Shown here piece after piece: positions 8,443 to 17,778 of a stretch of DNA of 64,000 nt. The DNA is from Pseudomonadaceae bacterium (GTDB lineage Bacteria; Pseudomonadota; Gammaproteobacteria; Pseudomonadales; Azotimanducaceae). The translations under genes were made by a program, and so were the position numbers. Within the stretch, counting starts at the first letter, position 1, and each line of letters opens with the position of its first letter. The DNA is taken from contig JANSWO010000001.1 in NCBI GenBank assembly GCA_024743435.1, forward strand, positions 310,001 to 374,000. Direction: 5' to 3'. A model generated the notes under the pieces. The model searched no databases. It had not been told where the DNA came from and saw only the letters and a program-made list of their open reading frames with translations.

Positions 8443-9588
8443 CTAGGAGGCTTTCTCGAGAATGTGAATTCCACACGCGCTGCCAAGGCCGATCACGTGA
8501 GTCATGCCCAGGCGAGCGCCTTCTACCTGCCGCTTGCCGGCTTCGCCACGCAGGTGAGTGGATACCTCGTAGATGTTGGCGATGCCGGTTGCACCGAGCG
8601 GGTGGCCCTTCGAGAGCAAGCCGCCAGACACATTCACGGGCACGCGGCCACCGAGAGCCGACTCTCCCTCGTCGATCATGCGGCCGGCCTCACCCTCGCC
8701 GCATAGACCGAGGTTTTCGTAGTGCAATATCTCTGCTGTCGCAAAGCAATCGTGCAATTCCACGAGATTAATGTCTTCAGGAGACACGCCGGCCATCTCA
8801 TAGGCTGCTTTTGCAGCCAGTCGCGTACAGCTATTCACATCTGGCATGACGAGGTCGCGTTCCTGCCAGGGGTCAGATGTCAGAACAGAGGCTCTAACCT
8901 TCACGGCTCGGTCCATCAGGCCGAGCTCGCGCGCTTTCTTCTCGGATGCGATCACGGCGGCGGCTGAACCGTCCACGTTCACCGAGCACATCAGCTTGGT
9001 GTTCGGGTAGGCGATCATCTCGGCGCCCATGACAGTCTCCAAAGGCGTCTCTATCTGGTACATCGCCTTTGGATTCAGCGTGGAATGGTGATGATTCTTG
9101 ACAGAGACCTTGGCAAATTGCTCAAAGGTGGTGCCGTAGTTTCGGGAGTGTTCGTGGCCAGCTTCGGCGAATACCGCGGGCATGGTGCCGGAACCCAGCA
9201 GGCCCTCTTTCGGGATGCCTTTCGCGCCGCCGGCGCCGCCAAGCAGGCCTTTGCCCATCTGCTCAACGCCAACGGCGATAACCAGGTCATACAGGCCAGC
9301 TTTCACCGACGTCCAGGCTTCCCGGAATGCCGTAGCGCCGGTCGCGCAGGCGTTTGAGACGTTGACGACAGGTATGCCAGTTTGGCCGATCTCCTGCAGT
9401 ACCCGTTGACCAACCATGCCGCTGGCCTGGCCAAGATTGCCGCAGTACATCGCTTGCATGTCGTGGATAGTCAGGCCGCAATCGTCCAATGCGAGCAGGG
9501 CAGCTTCCGCGCCGATGTTCGGCACCGAACGGTCCGGAAAACGGCCAAACTTGATCATGTCTACGCCGACGATATATGCATCACTCAT
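8443..9588 (-). CDS. Thiolase / lipid-transfer (SCP-x-like) protein
   Basis: A 381-residue thiolase-fold enzyme of the SCP-x/lipid-transfer group. It has a nucleophile-loop Cys81 (SNACATGA), HDCF in the place of the usual HEAF motif, and GHPLGATG near the C-terminus. It would cleave or condense acyl-CoA esters; members paired with a DUF35 protein act as thiolases or retro-aldolases in side-chain degradation of steroids and related compounds. The ATG at 9588 has a strong AGGAGAG ribosome site just upstream; the longer ORF to 9954 covers the DUF35 gene out of frame. The DUF35 gene ends 77 bp upstream on the same strand. No SCP2 sterol-binding domain is fused. Confidence 0.92.
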   Translation of the reverse strand: MSDAYIVGVDMIKFGRFPDRSVPNIGAEAALLALDDCGLTIHDMQAMYCGNLGQASGMVGQRVLQEIGQTGIPVVNVSNACATGATAFREAWTSVKAGLYDLVIAVGVEQMGKGLLGGAGGAKGIPKEGLLGSGTMPAVFAEAGHEHSRNYGTTFEQFAKVSVKNHHHSTLNPKAMYQIETPLETVMGAEMIAYPNTKLMCSVNVDGSAAAVIASEKKARELGLMDRAVKVRASVLTSDPWQERDLVMPDVNSCTRLAAKAAYEMAGVSPEDINLVELHDCFATAEILHYENLGLCGEGEAGRMIDEGESALGGRVPVNVSGGLLSKGHPLGATGIANIYEVSTHLRGEAGKRQVEGARLGMTHVIGLGSACGIHILEKAS

Positions 9589-9665
9589 AGTCTCTCTCCT
9601 GGTGCGAGGGGCGTTCTTGCCGGTCCCTCTACGGGTATTTGGATTGCTCGGTGTCAGCGCGCGGG

Positions 9666-10082
9666 TTAGCTCGCCGGTTTGAAGAAATAGGCCAGATAGC
9701 TGTTGCCGTCTTTGTCTTTGCGGCCCAGTGCATCGTCGTAGACGACTTCGACAGGCATATCGAATTGAACATTGGCAGGGTCCGGCTCGATGCCAATGAG
9801 GTTGCCTTTGACAGTGCCGCCACCGTCCAGATCGACAATCGCGCTGACGTATGGCACCTCGATGCCCGGGAACGTTCGGTAGACGATGCTGTAGGAGTAC
9901 AGCTTGCCGGTATTCGCCAGTTTGCTCGCTACCATCTGATCTCGCGAACCGCACTTCGAGCAGACGCTACGCTCATCGCCCAGGTAGACCGCATCGCAGT
10001 TGCTGCACTTGCAACCCTGCAGGTAGGGCTCGCCATCTTCGGGAATCTTTAGATAGTCGACGGCCGGTAGGGGTGCGCTCAT
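9666..10082 (-). CDS. DUF35 Zn-ribbon/OB-fold protein, thiolase partner
   Basis: A 138-residue protein with an N-terminal rubredoxin-like zinc ribbon (CKCSNC and, 13 residues later, CSKC) and a C-terminal OB-fold (GKLYSYSIVYRTFPG ... PYVSAIVDLDGGGTVKG). Such proteins bind thiolase-like enzymes and help hold or present acyl-CoA. Its position directly upstream of the SCP-x-like thiolase on the same strand strongly suggests a stable complex. Length is normal for the family. Substrate not known. Confidence 0.9.
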   Translation of the reverse strand: MSAPLPAVDYLKIPEDGEPYLQGCKCSNCDAVYLGDERSVCSKCGSRDQMVASKLANTGKLYSYSIVYRTFPGIEVPYVSAIVDLDGGGTVKGNLIGIEPDPANVQFDMPVEVVYDDALGRKDKDGNSYLAYFFKPAS

Positions 10083-10377
10083 TGGTGTCCTCGTCTAATT
10101 GTTGATTGCTTCGGCTCGGGTTCAATCGCCTGCCGTTTTCCTGTGCGGCGGAGCGAGCTGACAATGCCGCTGGGCGCCGCCGGTCCGCGCTAAGCCATGC
10201 TATGGGCGGCTTCGATGGAGTCATCGGCAGCTAACAACCCCCGAATATACCCCATGACGTGGAGTGTCCCAAGGACGCGCGCAAGACGCTGAAACCGCTA
10301 AGCTATTGGCCGAATCTGCAGTCGACGCAGACGGCGATGAAGGTTAGTTTTGATCAATCGAAGTAAGGGGAGCTGCG

Positions 10378-10779
10378 ATGAGATCTGTGAAGGTGGCTGA
10401 TTACATGGCCAGACCAGCGGTTACGTTTAGTCCAAACACAAGCGTCATCGAGGCGATGAATACGTTTCTCGATAAACGTATCTCAGGCGCTCCGGTCGTC
10501 GCCGACAACGGCGAGCTGCTCGGGGTGCTGTCCGAGGCAGACGTCATGAAGATCGTGATCCAGGACAGTTACTACGATGAGAATGTGGGCATCGTGTCGG
10601 ACTACATGCATTCCCCGGCTGAGACCATCCCTGCTTCTATGGACATCTATTCGTTAGCGGAGCGGTTTCTACGCGATAAGCGTCGGCGCTACCCGGTTGT
10701 CAGCAATGGCAAGCTTGTTGGTCAGATAAGCCGTCGGGATGTGCTGCGAGCGGCCAGCGAGTTTCTGAAGCACCGCTAG
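10378..10779 (+). CDS. Tandem CBS domain protein
   Basis: A 133-residue protein made of two CBS motifs and little else: first VADYMARPAVTFSPNTSVIEAMNTF with LGVLSEADVMK, second VSDYMHSPAETIPASMDIYSLAERF with VGQISRRDVLRA. CBS pairs bind adenosine nucleotides and regulate a partner. The ATG follows a good GGGGAG ribosome site. The roughly 295-bp space upstream is a divergent promoter region shared with the DUF35-thiolase operon. No partner enzyme is adjacent, so the target is unknown. Confidence 0.9.
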   Translation: MRSVKVADYMARPAVTFSPNTSVIEAMNTFLDKRISGAPVVADNGELLGVLSEADVMKIVIQDSYYDENVGIVSDYMHSPAETIPASMDIYSLAERFLRDKRRRYPVVSNGKLVGQISRRDVLRAASEFLKHR

Positions 10780-10880
10780 TCGACGTCGAATTTGGGCATC
10801 GGGAATTAGCGCATCGGGCGGCGGCCTGACTGTGTGATGCACGCCTTGTCTATCGTCACTCCACCTGTGAATAAAAACCT

Positions 10881-12296
10881 ATGTCTACCGCAAGCAAACC
10901 CAGTATTGCGACCAAGCTCGCATACGGCTTTGGTTCCGTTGCCTTTGGCGTCAAGAACAACGGCTTCGACTACTTCCTCCTCATTTTCTACAGTCAGGTA
11001 CTTGGTGTTGATGCCTCGCTCGTTGGGCTAGCGCTTCTCATAGCGCTGTTGTTCGACGCATTCTCGGATCCACTGATCGGCTACATTTCCGACAATACGC
11101 ATAGTCGGTGGGGGCGCAGGCACCCCTATATGTATGCAGCCGCGATACCCGTTTCGCTGACTTACTTTTTTCTGTGGAATCCGCCGGCGGATCTGCGCGG
11201 TAACGATCTATTCACCTATCTGGTGGTGCTCGCGGTCAGCATTCGGCTGCTGATTACTGTGTATGAGGTGCCCAGCTCCTCGCTCGTTGCGGAGCTGACA
11301 GATGACTACGACGAGCGCACCAGTTTCATCAGCTACCGTTATTTCTTCGGCTGGACTGGCGGAACCCTGATCGCAACCTTCGCGCTGGCGTTCCTGCTGG
11401 TCGATACACCGGAGGTCGCAGGAATACGTAACATCGTGGGTTATGGCCAATACGGAGCGGTCGCCTCGGTTCTGATTTTCCTCGCCATCATGGTATCGGC
11501 TGCTGGTACGCACAGGCAGATACCGCATTTGCGGCAACCCCCGCCGCGCCGACAAATGACGCTGAAGAGAGTCTTTGGTGAACTCATTGAAACGCTGGCC
11601 AGCCGATCGCTGTTCGCGCTTTTCATGGCTGCCCTGTTTGGTGCCATCGCGACCGGGCTGGGCGCAGGGCTGAACTACTATCTGAACAGCTATTTCTGGG
11701 AGTTCAGCACGACTCAGATCAGCTGGCTGTCGCTGTCGGTTGTTCTGTCGGCCGTCATGGCGCTGATGCTCAGCCCGATCATCTCGAGGCGAGTCGGCAA
11801 GCGCGCGGGCGCCATACGAATTGGCATCATCGCGTTCACCGTTGCACCGCTCGGCATCTTCCTGCGTTTGCTGGGACTGATGCCGGAGAACGGAGATCCG
11901 CTACTGTTTCCGATCATACTTGTGCTGACGGTGTTTGATGTTGCACTCATCATCGCCTTCCAGACGCTGATGTCGGCGATGATCGCCGATGCCGTTGAAG
12001 AGAGTGAACTGAAGACTCAGCGGCGCAGTGAAGGCGTGTTCTTTGCTGCTATCTCGTTTTCCCGCAAGGTGGTGCAGGGCCTTGGCGTTGTTAGCGCCAC
12101 GGTTGTCCTGACGCTCGCGCAGTTTCCCAAGGAAGCGGCGCCAGGCGAGGTTGCGCAGGAGACCGTGCGAGCACTTGGCCTGTACTACGCGCCCACTGTC
12201 TTCATCGTCTGGATGATCATGATTGCGTTCCTGCGCCTGTACCGGATCGATCGTGCCATGCATCAGTCGAATCTAAAATCTCTCGGTCGTGGTTAG
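10881..12296 (+). CDS. GPH-family (MelB-like) MFS transporter
   Basis: A 471-residue inner-membrane symporter with about twelve hydrophobic helices. The N-terminal pattern KLAYGFGSVAFGVKNNGFDYFLLIFY, followed by DALVG-like LFDAFSDPLIGYISDNTHSRWGRRHPYMY, is typical of the glycoside-pentoside-hexuronide group, including the conserved Asp in DPLIG and the RWGRR loop. These carriers couple uptake of sugars or other small organic solutes to cation flow. Substrate cannot be told from sequence; neighbours (an SDR 90 bp downstream, a CBS protein upstream) give little help. Confidence 0.88.
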   Translation: MSTASKPSIATKLAYGFGSVAFGVKNNGFDYFLLIFYSQVLGVDASLVGLALLIALLFDAFSDPLIGYISDNTHSRWGRRHPYMYAAAIPVSLTYFFLWNPPADLRGNDLFTYLVVLAVSIRLLITVYEVPSSSLVAELTDDYDERTSFISYRYFFGWTGGTLIATFALAFLLVDTPEVAGIRNIVGYGQYGAVASVLIFLAIMVSAAGTHRQIPHLRQPPPRRQMTLKRVFGELIETLASRSLFALFMAALFGAIATGLGAGLNYYLNSYFWEFSTTQISWLSLSVVLSAVMALMLSPIISRRVGKRAGAIRIGIIAFTVAPLGIFLRLLGLMPENGDPLLFPIILVLTVFDVALIIAFQTLMSAMIADAVEESELKTQRRSEGVFFAAISFSRKVVQGLGVVSATVVLTLAQFPKEAAPGEVAQETVRALGLYYAPTVFIVWMIMIAFLRLYRIDRAMHQSNLKSLGRG

Positions 12297-12385
12297 CCCG
12301 CGCGGCCGCTGCTGCGTGAGGCTCGGCGTGAGCATTGGAAGTCGGTAAACTCCGGCGTTCTTTTGTCAGCAGGTAGTTGGGTTAG

Positions 12386-13252
12386 ATGCAGGAAATTCAG
12401 GGTAAGACCGCAATCGTAACGGGTGCAGCGTCGGGGATTGGCCTGGGCATTACCCAGGCGCTCATCGCCGAGGGTGTCAATGTCGCGATGCTCGATGTAG
12501 AGGAGCAGGCCCTGGATGCGGCGATCAGCGGCCTCGGGCCAATCAACGTGGACGTTCAGCGCTACGTGGTGGATGTCACCGCGCGCACGGCGATGGCGGC
12601 GGTTGCTGATGACATCCGTCAGCACTTCGGTGACGTGCATATTCTCTGTAACAACGCTGGGGTTGCGAGCGGTGGCCCGATCGATCAGCTGACATACGAC
12701 GATTGGGATTGGTGCCTGGGGGTCAACCTGCAAGGCGTCATTAACGGTCTGCAGAGCTTTCTGCCACTGATGACCAGCCATGGCGGCGAAGGTCATGTCG
12801 TGAATACGTCCTCCATTCTGGGCCAGGTTACCGGCGCCGGTCAGGCGATCTACTCGGCAGGCAAGTTTGCGGTTGTCGGCATCTCGGAAGCTGCCCGGGC
12901 TGACCTTGAGCCCAGGAACATTGGGGTTTCCGTGCTCTGCCCGGGAATGATTGCCACCAAGATCATTCAGTCCCGGCGCAACCGGCCGGATGACCTTGGC
13001 GCCACGGGGACTCCGATGGATGAGGATGCGATCAAGTTCATTGACGCAGTCTTTGCAGCGCAGGGGCTCGAGCCCATCAAAGTGGGTGAGCAGGTTGTGC
13101 ACGGCATTCGCAACAATCGCCCGTACATCTTTACCCACGCTGGCTTGCGTGACGCGATGGAGGCGCGCTTCCAGGGCATACTGGATGCGTTCGACGGCAG
13201 CGAAGTGCCGGGCGGTTCATTGGCAGAGCTGGGTTTGCCGGATCCAGGCTAG
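12386..13252 (+). CDS. SDR family oxidoreductase
   Basis: A 288-residue short-chain dehydrogenase. TGAASGIGLG binds the cofactor, NNAGVASGG is the structural motif, and NTSSILG with YSAGK supply the catalytic Ser, Tyr and Lys. An Asp after the second strand (MLDVEE) suggests NAD preference. The length, slightly above 250, comes from a C-terminal extension seen in many SDRs of lipid and xenobiotic metabolism. It follows the MFS transporter by 90 bp and may be co-transcribed. Exact substrate unknown. Confidence 0.9.
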   Translation: MQEIQGKTAIVTGAASGIGLGITQALIAEGVNVAMLDVEEQALDAAISGLGPINVDVQRYVVDVTARTAMAAVADDIRQHFGDVHILCNNAGVASGGPIDQLTYDDWDWCLGVNLQGVINGLQSFLPLMTSHGGEGHVVNTSSILGQVTGAGQAIYSAGKFAVVGISEAARADLEPRNIGVSVLCPGMIATKIIQSRRNRPDDLGATGTPMDEDAIKFIDAVFAAQGLEPIKVGEQVVHGIRNNRPYIFTHAGLRDAMEARFQGILDAFDGSEVPGGSLAELGLPDPG

Positions 13253-13300
13253 GGCCCCGAAGCCTCGGGACATCTCCTGATGGTTCCGGGCAATTCCCGA

Positions 13301-14737
13301 CTAATTGCGCTTGAGCGCATCCCTAAGCAGATCATTGATCTGCTTAGGGTTAGCCTTGCCGCCTGTCGCCTTCATGATCTGGCCAACAAAGAAGCCCAGC
13401 ACCTTCTCTTTGCCGGCCAGGAATTGCTCAACCTGTCCGGGATTGTCGTTGATCACCTGATCGACAAGCGATTGCAGCTCGCTGCTGTCGCTCACCTGCT
13501 TCAGTCCGCGCTTGTCGATGATCTCGTCGACATCGCCTTCTCGCTGCCACAACGCGTCAAACACAGTTTTCGCCATTTTGCTGGACAGGGTGTCGTCCGC
13601 TATTCGCGCCAGCAGAGTGGCTAGTTGATCAGGTCCAACCGGGATCGAGTTGATGTCCACGGCATCTCGATTCAACGCCGCCGATAGCTCGCCCATAACC
13701 CAGTTGGCGGCGGGCTTCGCAGCGGCCCCGGCGCTGAGGGTGGCCTCGAAGTAGCGGGCAATATCCGGATCGTCCGTCAGCAGGCCGGCGTCGTAATCAG
13801 ACAAGCCGAGTTCGTCTGCATAGCGCCTCCGCTTAGCCTCTGGGAGTTCTGGCAGTTCAGCTCGTATTGCCTCGATGTAGGCATCATCGATGATTACCGG
13901 CAGCAGATCAGGATCCGGAAAGTAGCGATAGTCCTGGCTGTCTTCCTTGCTCCGCATAGGTCGAGTCTCATCCCGATCGGGATCGAACAACCGCGTTTCC
14001 TGCCGAATGCGGCCTCCGGATTCGAGCACATCAATCTGTCGTGCGATTTCAACGGTGACTGCCCGCTCCACAAAGCGGAAGGAGTTGATGTTTTTGATCT
14101 CGGTGCGCTCGCCCAGCTCGCTGCTGCCGAGTGGCCGAATAGAGACGTTGGCGTCACATCGCATTGAGCCCTGAGACAAATCGCCATCGCAGATACCCAG
14201 ATAACGGACGAGCGCGTGTAGCTGCCGAAAGTAGTTAGCCGCTTCGGCCGCTGACCGCAGATCTGGCTCGGAAACAACTTCCAACAAGGGGGTACCGGCA
14301 CGATTCAAGTCGATGCCGGTCATCCCGTCGTAATCTTCATGCAACGACTTGCCCGCGTCCTCTTCGAGGTGCGCCCGGGTCACCCCGACGATTCGCTCAC
14401 TGCCGTCCTCGGCCCGGATGGTCAGCTTGCCAGCGCCGACAATCGGTTCACCGAACTGGCTGATCTGGTAGCCCTTCGGGAGATCGGGATAGAAGTAGTT
14501 TTTGCGATCGAAAGTCGAGCGCTGATTGATCTGTGCGCCAATCGCGAGACCGAACCGCACCGCAAGGCTCAGCGCCTCCTCATTCAGTACTGGCAACGTT
14601 CCAGGCATGCCCAGGTCAATGACGCTGGCCTGACGGTTGGGCTCGGCTCCGAAGGCGGTTGAGCTGCCCGAAAAAATTTTGCTTTTTGTCGCCAGCTGCA
14701 CGTGAACTTCAAGGCCGATAACGGATTCCCAGCTCAT
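13301..14737 (-). CDS. gatB: Asp-tRNA(Asn)/Glu-tRNA(Gln) amidotransferase subunit B
   Basis: GatB, 478 residues, the usual size. It phosphorylates the misacylated tRNA-bound Asp/Glu and receives ammonia from GatA. Seen: the N-terminal [21 protein letters not shown], the metal and active-site segment [25 protein letters not shown], and the C-terminal YqeY-like domain ending in [15 protein letters not shown]. The start ATG at 14737 overlaps the gatA stop by 4 bp (ATGA). Third gene of gatCAB on the minus strand. A perfect 29-bp palindrome sits in the last codons. Confidence 0.97.
   Translation of the reverse strand: MSWESVIGLEVHVQLATKSKIFSGSSTAFGAEPNRQASVIDLGMPGTLPVLNEEALSLAVRFGLAIGAQINQRSTFDRKNYFYPDLPKGYQISQFGEPIVGAGKLTIRAEDGSERIVGVTRAHLEEDAGKSLHEDYDGMTGIDLNRAGTPLLEVVSEPDLRSAAEAANYFRQLHALVRYLGICDGDLSQGSMRCDANVSIRPLGSSELGERTEIKNINSFRFVERAVTVEIARQIDVLESGGRIRQETRLFDPDRDETRPMRSKEDSQDYRYFPDPDLLPVIIDDAYIEAIRAELPELPEAKRRRYADELGLSDYDAGLLTDDPDIARYFEATLSAGAAAKPAANWVMGELSAALNRDAVDINSIPVGPDQLATLLARIADDTLSSKMAKTVFDALWQREGDVDEIIDKRGLKQVSDSSELQSLVDQVINDNPGQVEQFLAGKEKVLGFFVGQIMKATGGKANPKQINDLLRDALKRN
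13321..13349. repeat. Perfect 14-bp inverted repeat inside gatB
   Basis: CCCTAAGCAGATCA is followed after a single T by its exact reverse complement. It lies in the last 50 codons' worth of gatB near the stop, covering the conserved [10 protein letters not shown] segment. Whether it acts as a hairpin near the transcript end, a protein-binding site or is chance is not known. Confidence 0.7.
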
Positions 14738-16203
14738 GGCGTGGCCCCCGGAAGCTGTTGGTGGAAGTCCGTACGTTGTTGGAAAGCATGTCCCGCAGAC
14801 AGCACGCTTGCCTCGTCGAAGTGCGGGCCGATGAACTGCAAACCGAGCGGTAGGCCAGCATCGAAACCGCATGGAATGCTCATGGCAGGCAGGCCAGCCA
14901 GGGATGCAGGAACGGTGAATACGTCCTGTTGGTACATGGCGACCGGATCCTGGCTCAACTCACCCAGGCGGAACGCGGGCCCGGGTGTGGTCGGCGCCAT
15001 GATGAGATCAACGCCCTCGAACGCCTTGAGAAAATCCTCTTGAATCAGACGCCGAATCTTCTGCGCTTTGACGTAGTAGGCATCGTAATAGCCGACGGAC
15101 AAGGCGTAGGTTCCAGTCAGTATGCGGCGCTTTACTTCCGCGCCGAAGCCTTCGCTCCTCGAGCGGCAATACAGGTCAGCAAGATCTATCGCATCGCTCG
15201 CGCGATGACCAAAACGGACGCCGTCATAGCGCGACAGGTTGGTCGATGCTTCCGCTCCTGAGATCACGTAGTAGGCGGGGATTGCGGCCGCCGTGTTGGT
15301 AAGGCTTACGTCGACAAACTCAGCACCTGCGGACTCCAGAAGCCGGCGCGCTTCATCGAATGCCGTGGCCATGACCGTGCCTTGTATGCCGGTCAGGTAC
15401 TCACGCGGCAGCCCGATGCGTAATCCATCGCGCAGCGGCGGCAGGCCTTCCTCTGCAAAGTCCGGCAGCGCCGGCACATCGGCAGACGTTGAGTCTTTCG
15501 CATCAAAGCCGGCCATGGCAGACAGCAGCCAGGCGCAGTCTTCAACGCTGGGTGCTAGCACTCCACCCTGGTCGAGGCTCGATGCAAACGCGATCATGCC
15601 CCAGCGTGACACCCGGCCATAGGTAGGTTTGATGCCGCTGACGCCGCAGAACGCGGCCGGTTGCCTGATCGATCCGCCGGTGTCGGTTCCTGTGGCGGCG
15701 GCTGCCAGGCCGGCAGCGACGAGTGCTGCGCTGCCGCCCGATGATCCGCCGGGTGCCCGCGTTGTATCCCAGGGGTTTTTCGCGGCGCCGTACGCACTGT
15801 TCTCATTGGAGGAGCCCATCGCAAACTCGTCCATGTTGGCTTTGCCGAGGCTAACTACCCCGGCTGCCTGCAAACGTTCTACCACTGTCGCACTGTAGGG
15901 CGGCACGAAGCCTTCGAGCATTCTTGACGCGCATGTCGTTGCCGTATTGGCGGTACAGAAGATGTCCTTGTGCGCGATGGGTACGCCCAACAGGTGAGCG
16001 GGCGAACCGGTCAGCCGATCTGCATCAGCCTTGTCTGCCGCTGCGCGAGCGCCATCTGCATCGACGCTGATATAGGCATTCAAGTCGCTGGCCTCGATCG
16101 CGGCGAGATAGTCGTCAGTGAGCTCGCGACTGGACACTTTTTTGGCAGCCAGGTCACGGGCGATGGCGGCGACGCCCTGGCGGAGCAGTTGCTGATTGCT
16201 CAT
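14734..16203 (-). CDS. gatA: Asp-tRNA(Asn)/Glu-tRNA(Gln) amidotransferase subunit A
   Basis: GatA, 489 residues, the amidase that releases ammonia from glutamine or asparagine. The Ser-cisSer-Lys triad is at the canonical places: Lys79 (AHKDIFCT), Ser154 ([10 protein letters not shown]) and Ser178 ([12 protein letters not shown]). It overlaps gatC by 4 bp upstream and gatB by 4 bp downstream, so the subunits are translationally coupled. The presence of gatCAB implies that at least one of AsnRS or GlnRS is replaced or supplemented by the transamidation route. Confidence 0.98.
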   Translation of the reverse strand: MSNQQLLRQGVAAIARDLAAKKVSSRELTDDYLAAIEASDLNAYISVDADGARAAADKADADRLTGSPAHLLGVPIAHKDIFCTANTATTCASRMLEGFVPPYSATVVERLQAAGVVSLGKANMDEFAMGSSNENSAYGAAKNPWDTTRAPGGSSGGSAALVAAGLAAAATGTDTGGSIRQPAAFCGVSGIKPTYGRVSRWGMIAFASSLDQGGVLAPSVEDCAWLLSAMAGFDAKDSTSADVPALPDFAEEGLPPLRDGLRIGLPREYLTGIQGTVMATAFDEARRLLESAGAEFVDVSLTNTAAAIPAYYVISGAEASTNLSRYDGVRFGHRASDAIDLADLYCRSRSEGFGAEVKRRILTGTYALSVGYYDAYYVKAQKIRRLIQEDFLKAFEGVDLIMAPTTPGPAFRLGELSQDPVAMYQQDVFTVPASLAGLPAMSIPCGFDAGLPLGLQFIGPHFDEASVLSAGHAFQQRTDFHQQLPGATP

Positions 16204-16484
16204 TCCACAACTCGCGGCACGAGATAGAGGCCGTCGGCGGTCAGCGGCGCGCTGGCCTGATTGGCTTCACGGTTGTCGTCCTCGGTCACCACGTCCGGGC
16301 GTAGGCGGGCGCTCGCATCCAGTGGATTGGACAGCGGTGCTACCGCGTTTGTATCCACGGCCTGCATGGCATCCACCATATCGATGATGCGCATCAGATC
16401 AGCCTGAGCGTGTTCCGCCTCAGTGGGCTCCAGCGCCAGCTGAGCAAGCTTGCTCAGGTGCGCGATATCGATGGAGTCAGACAA
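16200..16484 (-). CDS. gatC: Asp-tRNA(Asn)/Glu-tRNA(Gln) amidotransferase subunit C
   Basis: GatC, 94 residues from a TTG start at 16484, matching the usual 95. It clamps GatA to GatB. Typical elements are [20 protein letters not shown] at the start and [15 protein letters not shown] with [11 protein letters not shown] at the end. AAAGGA lies seven bases before the TTG, which decides the start; an ORF extended to 16673 runs into the monooxygenase gene out of frame. First gene of gatCAB. Confidence 0.93.
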   Translation of the reverse strand: MSDSIDIAHLSKLAQLALEPTEAEHAQADLMRIIDMVDAMQAVDTNAVAPLSNPLDASARLRPDVVTEDDNREANQASAPLTADGLYLVPRVVE

Positions 16485-16585
16485 CTTAACATCCTTTGAA
16501 TCAACGATTGCTCTGCCGTCAAAGCTCTCGGCTCGGCTTCTTTCAGGCCATAGTTGTGCGACCAGGCCGTGAACGTTCGTGGCGC

Positions 16586-17596
16586 TTAGTCGAGCACCAG
16601 TTCGGCGAGTGTTTCGAGCTCGGCGCCGCTGCGGGCGGAGACCAAAAGCTGGGTTACCGGCGTTTCTCTCCAAACGCTGATGCGCTCTTTGATCCGCTCC
16701 TTGGGACCCACCAGTGAGATCTCATCGGCCAGCTGTGACGGTACGGCTGCTGCGGCTTCCTCTTTCTTTCCAGCCAGATAGAGATCCTGGATCTTGTCCG
16801 CCGCCTCTTCGAAACCGAAGCGACCAATCAGTTCTTTGTGGAAGTTTCGCTTCTTTGCGCCCATGCCGCCGATGTAGAGGGCGAGCATATGCTTGATAGG
16901 TACCAGACCCGCCTCAACGTCGTCGGTAATATTGACCACGACGCCTTGGGATATCTCGAAGTTCTCGTTGCGGCCCTTGATGGATTCCGAGTAGACGTCC
17001 TGGCGGAATGGCGAGTAGTACAGCGGCAACCAGCCATCACACACCTCAGCCGCCAGGGCGACATTCTTGGGCCCCTCGGCACCGATGAAGATCGGGATCT
17101 CCTTGCGATACGGGTGAATGATTGGTTTGAGCGGCTTGCCCAGCCCCCAGGAGCCTTCGCCGGTGTAGGGCAGCGGGTAGTGCGGGCCATCGCTTTGCAC
17201 GGGTTCCTCGCGGGCGAACACCTGGCGCACGATGTCGATGTACTCGCGCGTGCGCGACAGCGGCTTGGCAAACGGCTGGCCATACCATCCCTCAACCACC
17301 TGCGGCCCCGAAACGCCTAGACCGAGGATCATCCGACCTTCGGAGAGGTGATCGATTGTCATAGCCGCCATCGCGGTAGCCGTTGGCGCGCGTGCCGACA
17401 TCTGACAAATGCCGGTGCCAAGTCGGATCTTTGATGTATTCGCGCCAATCCAGGCCAATGGTGTCAGCGCGTCTGATCCGTAGGCCTCGGCTGTCCAGAT
17501 GGAGTCGTAGCCGAGTGACTCGGCGGTTTGCGCCAACTCGATGAAACCCCGTGGTGGTTTTGAACTCCAGTATCCCAGTTGCAGACCGAGTTTCAT
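16586..17596 (-). CDS. LLM-class flavin/F420-dependent oxidoreductase
   Basis: A 336-residue bacterial luciferase-like TIM-barrel enzyme. The N-terminus KLGLQLGYWSSKPPRGFIELAQTAESLGYDSIW, then the RLGTGICQMSARAPTATAMAAMTIDHLSEGR segment and GLGVSGPQVVEGWYG, are typical of the F420-dependent (MSMEG-like) branch. It would oxidise an alcohol or related substrate using F420 or FMN. ATG at 17596 has AGGAGG eight bases upstream. It is upstream of gatC by about 100 bp on the same strand. Cofactor choice is inferred from family resemblance only. Confidence 0.88.
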   Translation of the reverse strand: MKLGLQLGYWSSKPPRGFIELAQTAESLGYDSIWTAEAYGSDALTPLAWIGANTSKIRLGTGICQMSARAPTATAMAAMTIDHLSEGRMILGLGVSGPQVVEGWYGQPFAKPLSRTREYIDIVRQVFAREEPVQSDGPHYPLPYTGEGSWGLGKPLKPIIHPYRKEIPIFIGAEGPKNVALAAEVCDGWLPLYYSPFRQDVYSESIKGRNENFEISQGVVVNITDDVEAGLVPIKHMLALYIGGMGAKKRNFHKELIGRFGFEEAADKIQDLYLAGKKEEAAAAVPSQLADEISLVGPKERIKERISVWRETPVTQLLVSARSGAELETLAELVLD

Positions 17597-17778
17597 CGGC
17601 AAAACCTCCTACGCTGTCGAGCAGTTGTGAGTGTTTGAATGGCGCTTTGGCAGTCAGCGAGTGGCATTGGTGACCCTACTGCATGCTGTTCGCACTCGTC
17701 GTTTTCGAAACGATTGCTGCGTGCGGTGCGATGTTAGCAAAGCCGCGGCGTGGCGCGGTATGACGAGGACAGAAATCC

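Noticed and set aside
9589-9954. N-terminal extension of the thiolase to 503 residues.
   Set aside because: The extra 122 codons cover the DUF35 gene out of frame and do not resemble thiolases, while ATG 9588 has a strong ribosome site.
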